Of a stretch of DNA of 9,843 nucleotides, positions 1 through 5,267 are shown one piece after another. The notes beneath the pieces were generated by a model that saw nothing but the letters and a program-made list of their open reading frames with translations, was not told where the DNA came from and ran no database searches. The position numbers and the translations under genes were made by a program. The stretch's first letter is position 1. The number at the start of each line of letters is the position of its first letter. The DNA is from GCA-003244245 sp046262495 (GTDB taxonomy: Bacteria; Actinomycetota; Actinomycetes; Mycobacteriales; Pseudonocardiaceae), in contig JBHEMR010000168.1 in the NCBI GenBank assembly GCA_046262495.1, positions 1-9,843 of the forward strand, written 5' to 3'.

Positions 1-1
1 A

Positions 2-133
2 CCACCGGCCGAGCGCGTGGAACTCGACGCCCACCCGAGCACCATCGGCCATCCCAGCACGCCCGAACCCACGATCTACCCGGGGAAGATCCACACAGCG
101 GGCGATCGAGCAGATGTGGATCAGCGTGAATGA
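2..133 (+). CDS. C-terminal or internal end of an unidentified coding frame (5' partial)
   Basis: The frame starting at base 2 is open from the window edge to a TGA at 131-133. Its third codon positions are almost all G or C, as in real genes of this window, so I think it is coding. The 43 visible residues are rich in Pro, His and Thr and I recognise no family. It may be an earlier part of the molybdopterin oxidoreductase that follows, in another frame, because two single-base changes near 128-137 would join the two frames. It may instead be the end of a different gene fused by a deletion. The visible residues do not resemble the expected upstream part of the oxidoreductase, so I leave this open. 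Confidence 0.3.
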   Translation, partial: PPAERVELDAHPSTIGHPSTPEPTIYPGKIHTAGDRADVDQRE

Positions 134-138
134 TCTAG

Positions 139-951
139 GTCGAGGCGTGGAAACGGTGCAGCGCCGGCCGTCCGTGCGATTACACCGGGCTGAGTTATGC
201 GAAGCTGCGCGGCGGCAGCGGCATTCAATGGCCATGCACTGCGGAGCACCCGGATGGAACGGAACGGATTTATGTCGCCGGGCAATTCTGGAGCACACCG
301 GATTACTGCGAGAGTTACGGCAAGGACCTGATCACCGGGGCTCCGCTGGAGCCCACCGAGTACCGCGCGATGAACCCCGCTGGTAAAGCGGTGATCAAAG
401 CTGCCGAGTACCTACCGCCGCACGAGTCGCCCTCCGACGAGTTCCCGTGCTACCTCATCACCGGCCGGACGCTGTTCCACTTTCACATCCGAACCAAAAC
501 TGGGCGAGCGCCACAGCTGCAGGCGGCGGCGCCGCAGGTGTGGGTGGAGATGTCGGTCAAAGACGCCGCCGACCAGGGCATCAATGAGGGCGACGTGGTC
601 GACGTCAGCTCTGCCCGCGGCACGATCCGTGCTCAAGTGCGGATCAGCGGCATCCGCGGCGGCGTTCTGTTCGTGCCGTTTCACTATGGCTACTGGGACG
701 TTTCCGACGCTGACGATCATCACCGCGCCGCCAACGAGCTCACCATCACCGACTGGGACCCGGTGTCCAAGCAACCGATCTTCAAGACGGCCGCGGCGCG
801 GGTCAACCGGGTAGGCGCCGGAGACGGCAACGCCGCACCGGCCCCAACGAACACCGCGTCACGACCCGTCCTCGCGGACGTCCCGGCCACCCACGGCGGC
901 CCCGCCGCCCACGCAGACGAACAACTGACCAGTACCGGAGGCGTGCAGTGA
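139..951 (+). pseudogene. Molybdopterin oxidoreductase, C-terminal part (5' end lost or frameshifted)
   Basis: This frame encodes the C-terminal part of a Mo-bis-MGD oxidoreductase of the nitrate reductase/formate dehydrogenase superfamily. Familiar stretches are CDYTGLSYAKLRGGSGIQWP at 175-234, then ITGRTLFHFHIRTKTGRAPQL from about 448, the molydop-binding beta-barrel (WVEMSVKDAADQGINEGDVV, 541-600), and FVPFHYGYWD with HHRAANELT and WDPVSKQP near 670-780. The C-terminal barrel that closes over the cofactor is intact. An Ala/Pro-rich tail of about 50 residues follows. The frame is blocked upstream by TGA (127-129) and TAG (136-138), while similarity runs without a break from about codon 139. 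An internal ATG at 370 would start in the middle of the domain, so it is not a true start. I therefore read this as a 5'-truncated or frameshifted gene, although a sequencing error cannot be excluded. It overlaps the next gene by 4 bp (GTGA). Confidence 0.6.
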
Positions 952-1430
952 AGCTCGACCTCGCGCTGCGCGAACTGCACCGCTCGGAGAACTCCCTGAC
1001 CACCGACCTGTTGAAAGTGGCCGACCGGCACAAGGTCGATCACGAGATCCATCACGTGGCCCGGGACCTGGCCCGGTGGTCACAGCAGCACGTGCACGAG
1101 CTCGCCAAGATCGGCCAGCGCTATGGCCTGAACCTCAAGGACGATCCCGAGGAGGACTCCGGCCTGCTGTCCGCCGTGCGTAGCAAGGCCAGCGAGCTGG
1201 TCGGCCGCCGCCCGGAACCGGGTCTACTGCTGCTCGCTGACCTGCGCCATTTACACCGCGTCGCTGCCGGAGTCTCGCTGGACTGGGAGCTGCTCGGTCA
1301 AGGCGCGCAGGCCGCCAAGGACTCTGAGCTGCTCGCGCTGACCAAGCGATGCCATCCGCAGTCGCTGCGTCAGATGCGATGGGCCAACGCGATGCTCAAG
1401 GTGCTGTCACCCCAGGTCCTGGCGAGTTGA
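948..1430 (+). CDS. Small all-helical, ferritin-like protein coupled to the molybdopterin oxidoreductase
   Basis: The 160-residue protein starts with GTG inside a GTGA overlap with the oxidoreductase stop. GGAGG at 937-941 lies six bases upstream, so the start is well supported and translation is probably coupled. No signal peptide or membrane segment is visible. The sequence is almost entirely amphipathic helix: about residues 1-26, 30-60, 92-122 and 124-155. Patterns such as HHVARDLARWSQQHVHEL with a following YG turn resemble ferritin-like or hemerythrin-like four-helix bundles. I cannot pick out a complete metal-ligand set, so a ferritin-like fold is only an inference. Overlap with the oxidoreductase suggests an accessory or partner role. 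The gene is intact although its partner appears broken. Confidence 0.6.
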   Translation: MKLDLALRELHRSENSLTTDLLKVADRHKVDHEIHHVARDLARWSQQHVHELAKIGQRYGLNLKDDPEEDSGLLSAVRSKASELVGRRPEPGLLLLADLRHLHRVAAGVSLDWELLGQGAQAAKDSELLALTKRCHPQSLRQMRWANAMLKVLSPQVLAS

Positions 1431-1450
1431 TCTCGACGGCGTGCCGCGCA

Positions 1451-1477
1451 GTGTTAGGTCCTCGTCGCGAGGGGTAT
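1451..1477 (+). promoter_or_regulatory. Possible SigF-type promoter for the ChaB-domain gene
   Basis: GTGTT at 1451-1455 and GGGTAT at 1472-1477 are separated by 16 bases. The mycobacterial SigF consensus is roughly GGTTT-N15-17-GGGTAT, so the -10 is a full match and the -35 is partial. The element lies 31 bp ahead of the GTG start at 1509. I recall that chaB sits beside rsbW-sigF in M. smegmatis and is SigF-controlled, which supports the reading by analogy only. Confidence 0.45.
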
Positions 1478-1508
1478 CCCTGGGCATCTATTACAGGAGG
1501 TGAGGCCG

Positions 1509-1931
1509 GTGCCAGCCAAGGACGAGATGCCCAGCACGCTGCAGCGTTCCCCGGAAAAGGCGCAGCGGACCTGGTCGAAGGCACATGATTCGGCCGTCGA
1601 GAGCTACGGCGAGGGTGAGCGGTCGCATCGCACCGCATTCGCGGCGCTGAAGCACACGCATCAGAAGGTCGGTGACCATTGGGAGCCGAAGGACACCGCG
1701 GGCCCCTCAGACGAGCGCGCGAAGGGCGGCGACCCCAAGACCGGGCGCGGCCCCGGCGGCGAGACCGCCGGTGGTGTCAACGCGAACGCGAGTAAGAAAG
1801 AGCTTCTCGACCAGGCGCGCCGGCTCGGCGTGCGCGGCCGCTCCTCGATGAACAAGGACGAGCTGGTGGACGCCCTGCGCAAGGCCAGCGACCGCAAGAC
1901 CCGCCAGGCCCGGGAGCGCGACAAGAGCTGA
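1509..1931 (+). CDS. ChaB-domain protein with C-terminal Rho_N/SAP-like domain
   Basis: I take GTG 1509 as start because AGGAGG at 1495-1500 lies eight bases upstream; the in-frame GTG at 1500 overlaps that Shine-Dalgarno. The product is 140 residues. Residues 7-66 form a ChaB domain (MPSTLQRSPEKAQRTWSKAH, then ESYGEGERSHRTAFAALKH and the end KVGDHWEPKD). Residues 67-94 are a Gly-rich linker. Residues 96-126 (SKKELLDQARRLGVRGRSSM, then NKDELVDALRK) match the Rho termination factor N-terminal type, a small helix-extended-loop-helix fold often linked to nucleic-acid binding. The tail is basic. ChaB was named for a link to the ChaA cation antiporter, but its role in actinobacteria is unclear; mycobacterial versions are stress-regulated. 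No membrane segment is present. Confidence 0.85.
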   Translation: MPAKDEMPSTLQRSPEKAQRTWSKAHDSAVESYGEGERSHRTAFAALKHTHQKVGDHWEPKDTAGPSDERAKGGDPKTGRGPGGETAGGVNANASKKELLDQARRLGVRGRSSMNKDELVDALRKASDRKTRQARERDKS

Positions 1932-1941
1932 TCAGCGGCCA

Positions 1942-2072
1942 TTAGGGTTCGTCGCCTCCTCCGCGCTCGGGCGCGGCTTCCTGTCTGGAGAAATCAAATC
2001 GATCGACGACCTCGACGAAAACGACTTCCGCCAGCACAACCCGCGGTCACCGGCGAGAACTTCGCTCGACTC
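1942..2072 (+). pseudogene. Aldo/keto reductase fragment (decayed)
   Basis: Starting 10 bases after the ChaB stop, one frame reads LGFVASSALGRGFLSG followed by EIKSIDDLDENDFRQHNPR. This closely follows the aldo/keto reductase segment usually seen as (I/G)FVAYSPLGRGFLTG...DLDEDDFRRHNPRF. The frame is lost at 2047, where NPR is followed by TCACC in place of the expected TTCACC; shifting by one base restores TGENFAR at 2049-2069. No start codon, no N-terminal half (catalytic Tyr/Lys) and no C-terminal end are present. It is a remnant of about 43 residues, probably left by a deletion or by insertion of neighbouring genes. Confidence 0.7.
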
Positions 2073-2238
2073 GGGGAGCCTCGGCCAGGCCGTGGCTGGT
2101 AACGCCGTAGTACTTGATCAGAATGCGTCGCGGTACCTGCTTTGTTGCGATAGGCACACAAACAGTGATCTTCCAGAGGGGTTGGTCAGCAACCGGCCGG
2201 CGGACGGCTGCAGCGCGGATCCTGGAAGAATTGATGGC

Positions 2239-2616
2239 GTGCGCACCCTGCTCAACATCATCTGGTTGATTCTGTGTGGCATCTGGATGGCGCTCGGATA
2301 CCTGCTCGCGGGGATCGTATGCTGCTTGCTGATCATCACGATCCCGTTCGGCTTGGCCTCCTTCCGGATCGCGAGCTTCGCGTTGTGGCCTTTCGGTCGG
2401 AGGCTTGTGCGCCGCGCCGACGCGGGCGCACCCTCGGTCATCGGCAATGTGATCTGGATCATCTTCGCTGGCTTCTGGCTGGCGATCGCCCACGTGCTCA
2501 CAGCTATCGCGCTGGGCCTGACGATCATCGGACTCCCGCTCGCCCTGGCGAACCTCAAGCTGGTCCCGGTGTCTCTCACGCCACTCGGTCGGGTCATCGT
2601 TCCCCTCATCGACTAG
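2239..2616 (+). CDS. YccF-domain inner membrane protein
   Basis: I choose GTG 2239 (RTLLNIIW...) because family members begin at this point and GGAAG at 2224-2228 lies ten bases upstream; the frame is open further 5' to 2092 but that stretch is not family-like. The product is 125 residues, the usual size. The protein holds two related halves: NIIWLILCGIWMALGYLLAG...IPFGLASF (residues 6-42) and NVIWIIFAGFWLAIAHVLTA...LPLALANL (residues 70-106). Each is mostly hydrophobic, giving about four membrane spans, and each ends in a (W/T)PFGR or TPLGR turn. This doubled pattern is characteristic of YccF (DUF307) proteins. The function is unknown. It stands alone between a pseudogene and a long gap. Confidence 0.85.
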   Translation: MRTLLNIIWLILCGIWMALGYLLAGIVCCLLIITIPFGLASFRIASFALWPFGRRLVRRADAGAPSVIGNVIWIIFAGFWLAIAHVLTAIALGLTIIGLPLALANLKLVPVSLTPLGRVIVPLID

Positions 2617-3083
2617 CCGGCCTCGACGCCACCACAAGTACCGGCCGCTGGATAGCGGAGGGCGCTGGTGGGCATGATTCGCGAAGAGTTCGATGCCCTC
2701 TTCGCTACGTTCAGGTCTCCGCGTCCCACCTAGAGACGCACCGGACTTACGCCGTGTCGGAAGAAGACCAGCTCCTGCGCGCTTTCCGGCACGTCCGGAA
2801 GCGCAGCGTCCGTACCTTTTCGTGGCTGCGCCGGACCACGCCGCTCGGGCACTGCGGTACTCACTGTTGAGCGCTGATCTTCTGTCAGCAGATCGCGCGG
2901 AGAATCTGTCAGTGGCCTGTGCCGGCGAACCGTTTGCGCGCGGCGGCGCACTATCGCGTAGCACTGGACGGCTGAAGCGTCCGGGGTTTTGCGGCGATGA
3001 GTTCCCGGGCGGGCCGGAGTCATAAGGTCGAGGTCCTGAGGAAGTACGAAGCACCGGTTCGCCGGTGCGGACGAGGAGACACC
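2617..3083 (+). other. 467-bp stretch without a convincing gene
   Basis: Open frames here cover each other on both strands and are rich in Arg, Pro and Ser, with no recognisable domain and no good ribosome binding site. I found no protein remnant I could name. Two inverted repeats are visible. GCGC-T-GATCT (2871-2880) pairs with AGATCGCGC (2890-2898) around a 9-base loop. A second, perfect hairpin lies just ahead of the VOC gene and is listed separately. The stretch may contain decayed coding DNA. Confidence 0.4.
3051..3068 (+). promoter_or_regulatory. Perfect hairpin in the leader of the VOC gene
   Basis: GCACCGG (3051-3057) and CCGGTGC (3062-3068) form a perfect 7-bp stem closed by a TTCG tetraloop. 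It ends four bases before the Shine-Dalgarno GAGGAG of the VOC gene at 3073-3078. In RNA it could stabilise the leader or affect initiation; in DNA it could be a dyad operator. No T-run follows, so a terminator is less likely. Confidence 0.4.
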
Positions 3084-3452
3084 ATGGGACAGCCGGTAGT
3101 GCACTTCGAGGTCATTGGCACGGACGGGGCTGCGTTGCGGTCCTTCTACTCCGACCTCTTCGGATGGAAGATCGACGCTGACAATCCGATGAACTACGGC
3201 ATCGTGCAGCGCGAGGGCAGCGCTTCGGGGGAGGGCACCGGGATAGGTGGTGGTATCGGGGTGGGGCCGGAGGGCTATCCCGGTCACGTCACTTTCTACG
3301 TCGGGGTTCCGGACGTAGAGGCCGCGCTGGCCAAGGCAGAGGGCCTCGGCGGGTCGCGGGTGATGGGTCCGGAGAAGGTCATGGAAGAGATCGAGATCGG
3401 CCTTTTCAACGACCCAGAGGGGCACCTGATCGGCGTCGTCAAGGCGCCGTAG
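3084..3452 (+). CDS. VOC family (glyoxalase/bleomycin-resistance fold) protein
   Basis: The 122-residue protein starts at ATG 3084, five bases after GAGGAG (3073-3078). Its order fits one VOC unit of paired beta-alpha-beta-beta-beta modules: VVHFEVIGTDGAALRSFYSD with LFGWKI in the first half, a Gly-rich loop near residues 48-60, and GHVTFYVGVPDVEAALAKAE in the second half, ending FNDPEGHLIGVVKAP. Phrases such as FYSDLFGWKID and DPEGH(L/P)IG are typical of single-domain VOC proteins. Conserved His7, the second-half His of GHVTFYV and the Glu of DPEGH could form a metal site, but the substrate is not predictable. The gene is convergent with the CDF gene, with ten bases between the stops. Confidence 0.85.
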   Translation: MGQPVVHFEVIGTDGAALRSFYSDLFGWKIDADNPMNYGIVQREGSASGEGTGIGGGIGVGPEGYPGHVTFYVGVPDVEAALAKAEGLGGSRVMGPEKVMEEIEIGLFNDPEGHLIGVVKAP

Positions 3453-3462
3453 CACGGTTGAG

Positions 3463-4503
3463 CTACCGAACGTCTGCCGCGGGTGCGGATCCATCGTGCG
3501 CCAGCCGGTGGTGGGCGAGGTCGGCGTGGTGGTCGGCGCCGTCGCGGGAGTGCGGGTCGGTGTGCACGATGGCCGACGTCAGCCGCGGCACGGCATGGAT
3601 GAGGCGGTGTTCGGCCGCCACGGCGATGGTGTGCGCGGCCAGAACCGTCAGGTCAGCCGGCACGGCGATGTCGCATTCAGCGCGCAACCGGTGGCCGATC
3701 CAGCGCAGCTGGACCGCACCGACGTCGAGCACGCCGGGCGTGGCCCGCAGGGCGGCCTCAACCTGGTCCACAAGGACGGGGTCGACCGCGTCCATCAACC
3801 GCCGGTAGATCTCCCGGGCGGCGTCCTTGACCACCAGCAGGATCGCGGCGGTGATGGCCAAACCGACGACGGGGTCCGCCCACCGCCAGCCGATAGCTAC
3901 CCCGCCGGCACCCAGCAGCACCGCGAGCGAGGTGAACCCGTCGGTGCGGGCGTGCAACCCGTCGGCGACCAGCGCCGCGGAGCCGATCCGCCGGCCGACT
4001 CGGATGCGGTAGCGGGCGACCGTCTCGTTGCCGACGAAGCCGATCACCGCCGCAGCGCTGACCGCGAGCAGGTGCGAGACATCCGCGGGGTGCACTAGCC
4101 GCCCGATCGCCTGGTAGCCGGCCAGCGCCGCCGAGGCGGCGATGATCGCCACGATGACGATGCCGGCCAGGTCTTCGGCGCGGCCGAAGCCGTAGGTGTA
4201 TCGCCGGGTCGCGGCCCGGCGGCCGAGCAGGAACGCGAGCCCCAACGGCACGGCGGTCAGGGCGTCGGCGACGTTGTGCAGGGTGTCGCCCAACAGCGCC
4301 ACCGACCCAGACGCCGCCACCACCACGGCCTGCACGGCGGCGGTAGCACCGAGGACGGCCAGGGAAATCCACAAGGCGCGGATGCCGTCCCGAGACGTCT
4401 CCATCGCGGCATCGACCTTCTCGGCACTGTCATGCGAGTGCGGGGTGATCAGATGCGGCAGGCGCCAGCCATGACCGTGGCCGTGCCCGTGATCGCCGCC
4501 CAT
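3463..4503 (-). CDS. Cation diffusion facilitator (CDF) metal exporter
   Basis: The 346-residue protein is a proton-coupled divalent metal exporter of the CDF family in the cytoplasmic membrane. It starts at ATG 4501-4503 with GAAGGG eight bases upstream. The N-terminus is His-rich (GGDHGHGHGHG, later PHSH), a likely metal-collecting tail. Six membrane segments span about residues 42-225. The transport-site residues are present: DTLHNVAD in segment 2 (H76, D80) and DGLHARTD in segment 5 (H184, D188). The cytoplasmic C-terminal domain (about 240-318) has the usual VDQVEAALRATPGVLDV start. The tail carries further His pairs (GADHHADLAHHRLAHD). It is divergent from a KmtR-like regulator across 48 bp. 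In M. tuberculosis KmtR represses a CDF gene (Rv2025c, from memory), so Ni/Co export is a reasonable inference; Zn or Cd cannot be excluded. Confidence 0.93.
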   Translation of the reverse strand: MGGDHGHGHGHGWRLPHLITPHSHDSAEKVDAAMETSRDGIRALWISLAVLGATAAVQAVVVAASGSVALLGDTLHNVADALTAVPLGLAFLLGRRAATRRYTYGFGRAEDLAGIVIVAIIAASAALAGYQAIGRLVHPADVSHLLAVSAAAVIGFVGNETVARYRIRVGRRIGSAALVADGLHARTDGFTSLAVLLGAGGVAIGWRWADPVVGLAITAAILLVVKDAAREIYRRLMDAVDPVLVDQVEAALRATPGVLDVGAVQLRWIGHRLRAECDIAVPADLTVLAAHTIAVAAEHRLIHAVPRLTSAIVHTDPHSRDGADHHADLAHHRLAHDGSAPAADVR

Positions 4504-4518
4504 GGTGGTGCCCTTCGC

Positions 4519-4524
4519 ATGATA
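4519..4524 (-). promoter_or_regulatory. -10 element of the CDF gene
   Basis: On the minus strand TATCAT lies at 4524-4519, close to the TANNNT mycobacterial -10. Transcription would start near 4512, giving a very short leader that partly overlaps the Shine-Dalgarno. No clear -35 is seen. The element lies next to the dyad at 4525-4547. Confidence 0.4.
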
Positions 4525-4547
4525 ACCGGTGCTGTGACACTATAGGT
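4525..4547 (+). promoter_or_regulatory. Dyad operator shared by the divergent CDF and ArsR/KmtR-like genes
   Basis: ACCGGTGCTGT (4525-4535) and ACACTATAGGT (4537-4547) form an imperfect inverted repeat centred on G4536, with 7 of 11 positions paired (ACC..T..TGT / ACA..A..GGT). It fills the middle of the 48-bp gap between the two start codons. It adjoins the CDF -10 on one side and overlaps TATAGG (4541-4546), a possible -10 for the regulator, on the other. Binding of one dimer would block both promoters, as expected for an autoregulated ArsR/SmtB repressor. Confidence 0.55.
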
Positions 4548-4551
4548 GCTC

Positions 4552-4908
4552 ATGTACGCACGCGACAACACGGCAACGGTCGATGCCGCGCAACAGCCAC
4601 CTACCGGCGCTCAGATCGAGGCTGCGGTGACCGCGCTTCGGATGCTGGCTGACCCGACTCGTCTGCGACTGCTGTGGCTGCTTGGCACCGGCGAGTACGA
4701 CGTGGGCAGCCTCACCGCCGCGGTGGGGGCGGCCAGGCCGTCGGTGTCGCAGCACCTGGCAAAACTGAAACTCGCCGGGCTGGTCACGACGCGACGCGAC
4801 GGACGGCGGGCCGTATACGCCGCACGTGGTGGGCATGTACGGCGGCTGGTCACCGAGATACTGGCCGCGGCCGATCACCACCTCACCGGCACCCCCGACC
4901 ACGATTGA
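4552..4908 (+). CDS. kmtR: ArsR/SmtB-family metal-sensing repressor, KmtR-like
   Basis: The 118-residue winged-helix repressor probably controls itself and the divergent CDF gene. I choose ATG 4552, giving MYARD..., because KmtR also begins MYA; GTG 4546 is in frame just upstream. The SD is poor, and TATAGG six bases before the ATG suggests a leaderless transcript. The core LRMLADPTRLRLLWLL (about 29-44), ARPSVSQHLAKLKLAGLVTTR (61-81) and DGRRAVY are typical. The alpha-3N Cys motif of ArsR/CadC is absent. From memory, KmtR senses Ni/Co through H88, E101, H102, H110 and H111. Aligned on HVR(Q/R)LV, these fall on H95, D108, H109, H117 and D118 here, with identical spacing but two Asp replacements. 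Metal preference could therefore differ from KmtR. Confidence 0.88.
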   Translation: MYARDNTATVDAAQQPPTGAQIEAAVTALRMLADPTRLRLLWLLGTGEYDVGSLTAAVGAARPSVSQHLAKLKLAGLVTTRRDGRRAVYAARGGHVRRLVTEILAAADHHLTGTPDHD

Positions 4909-4929
4909 CTGTTACCGCAAGTTCCGGGG

Positions 4930-4966
4930 TTGACCTGGAATACACATAGGGGGTATGGGTTATAGT
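4930..4966 (+). promoter_or_regulatory. Promoter with CsoR-type operator ahead of the csoR-like gene
   Basis: TTGACC (4930-4935) is a good -35 and TATAGT (4961-4966) a good -10, but the spacer is 25 bases; a weaker -10, TATGGG (4954-4959), gives 18. Between them lies ATACACATAGGGGGTAT (4940-4956), a 17-bp dyad with ATAC/GTAT ends and a GGGGGTAT half. This resembles the G-tract-flanked-by-GTAT operators known for CsoR proteins. The site would let the repressor block its own operon until metal binds. GGAGGT at 4974-4979 is the ribosome binding site. Confidence 0.6.
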
Positions 4967-4982
4967 CGGGCATGGAGGTCGG

Positions 4983-5267
4983 ATGATGAACGGCTACATA
5001 GCTGACAAGGCGGCGTTGTTGGCCCGGCTGGCGCGCATCGAGGGTCAGGTCCGCGGCCTGGCCAGGATGGTCGAGGATGACAAGTACTGCATCGACGTGC
5101 TGACCCAGGTATCGGCGACCACCCGGGCGCTCCAAGCGGTCGCGTTGGAGCTCCTCGATGACCACCTCAAGCACTGCGTGGTCGAGGCCGCGGCGCAGGG
5201 CGGCGAATTGGCGCAGGAGAAGGTCCGCGAGGCCACTGCTGCGATCACCCGGCTGGTCAAGTCATGA
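4983..5267 (+). CDS. csoR: CsoR/RicR-like Cu(I)-sensing repressor
   Basis: The 94-residue protein belongs to the CsoR/RcnR/FrmR family (DUF156) of all-helical metal-responsive repressors. Two ATGs occur in tandem; 4986 is six bases from GGAGGT (4974-4979) and may be the real start, while 4983 is only three. Helix 1 contains RLARIEGQVRGLARMVEDDKY. The Cu(I) ligands of CsoR are all present: C36 in YCIDVLTQ, and H61 and C65 in DDHLKHC. This Cys-His-Cys set argues for Cu(I) rather than the Ni/Co or formaldehyde sets of RcnR and FrmR. The C-terminal AAITRLVKS resembles M. tuberculosis RicR. The stop overlaps the permease start (ATGA), so this is the first gene of a two-gene operon under its own operator. 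Confidence 0.92.
   Translation: MMNGYIADKAALLARLARIEGQVRGLARMVEDDKYCIDVLTQVSATTRALQAVALELLDDHLKHCVVEAAAQGGELAQEKVREATAAITRLVKS

Noticed and set aside
2047..3054. Minus-strand open frame of 335 codons opposite the YccF gene
   Set aside because: It covers a well-supported YccF gene and a non-coding stretch, has a low-complexity Arg/Asp/Glu-rich product and no ribosome binding site or domain.
3449..3466. GTAGC/GCTAC hairpin between the convergent VOC and CDF stops
   Set aside because: The stem is only 5 bp with an 8-base loop and no T-run, which is not beyond chance in this sequence.
2730..3494. Minus-strand open frame of 254 codons opposite the VOC gene
   Set aside because: It is antisense to a recognisable VOC protein and has no domain of its own.
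3758..4372. Minus-strand frame of 204 codons inside the CDF gene
   Set aside because: It is the CDF gene read in another frame; the product is Arg/Gly/Pro-rich.
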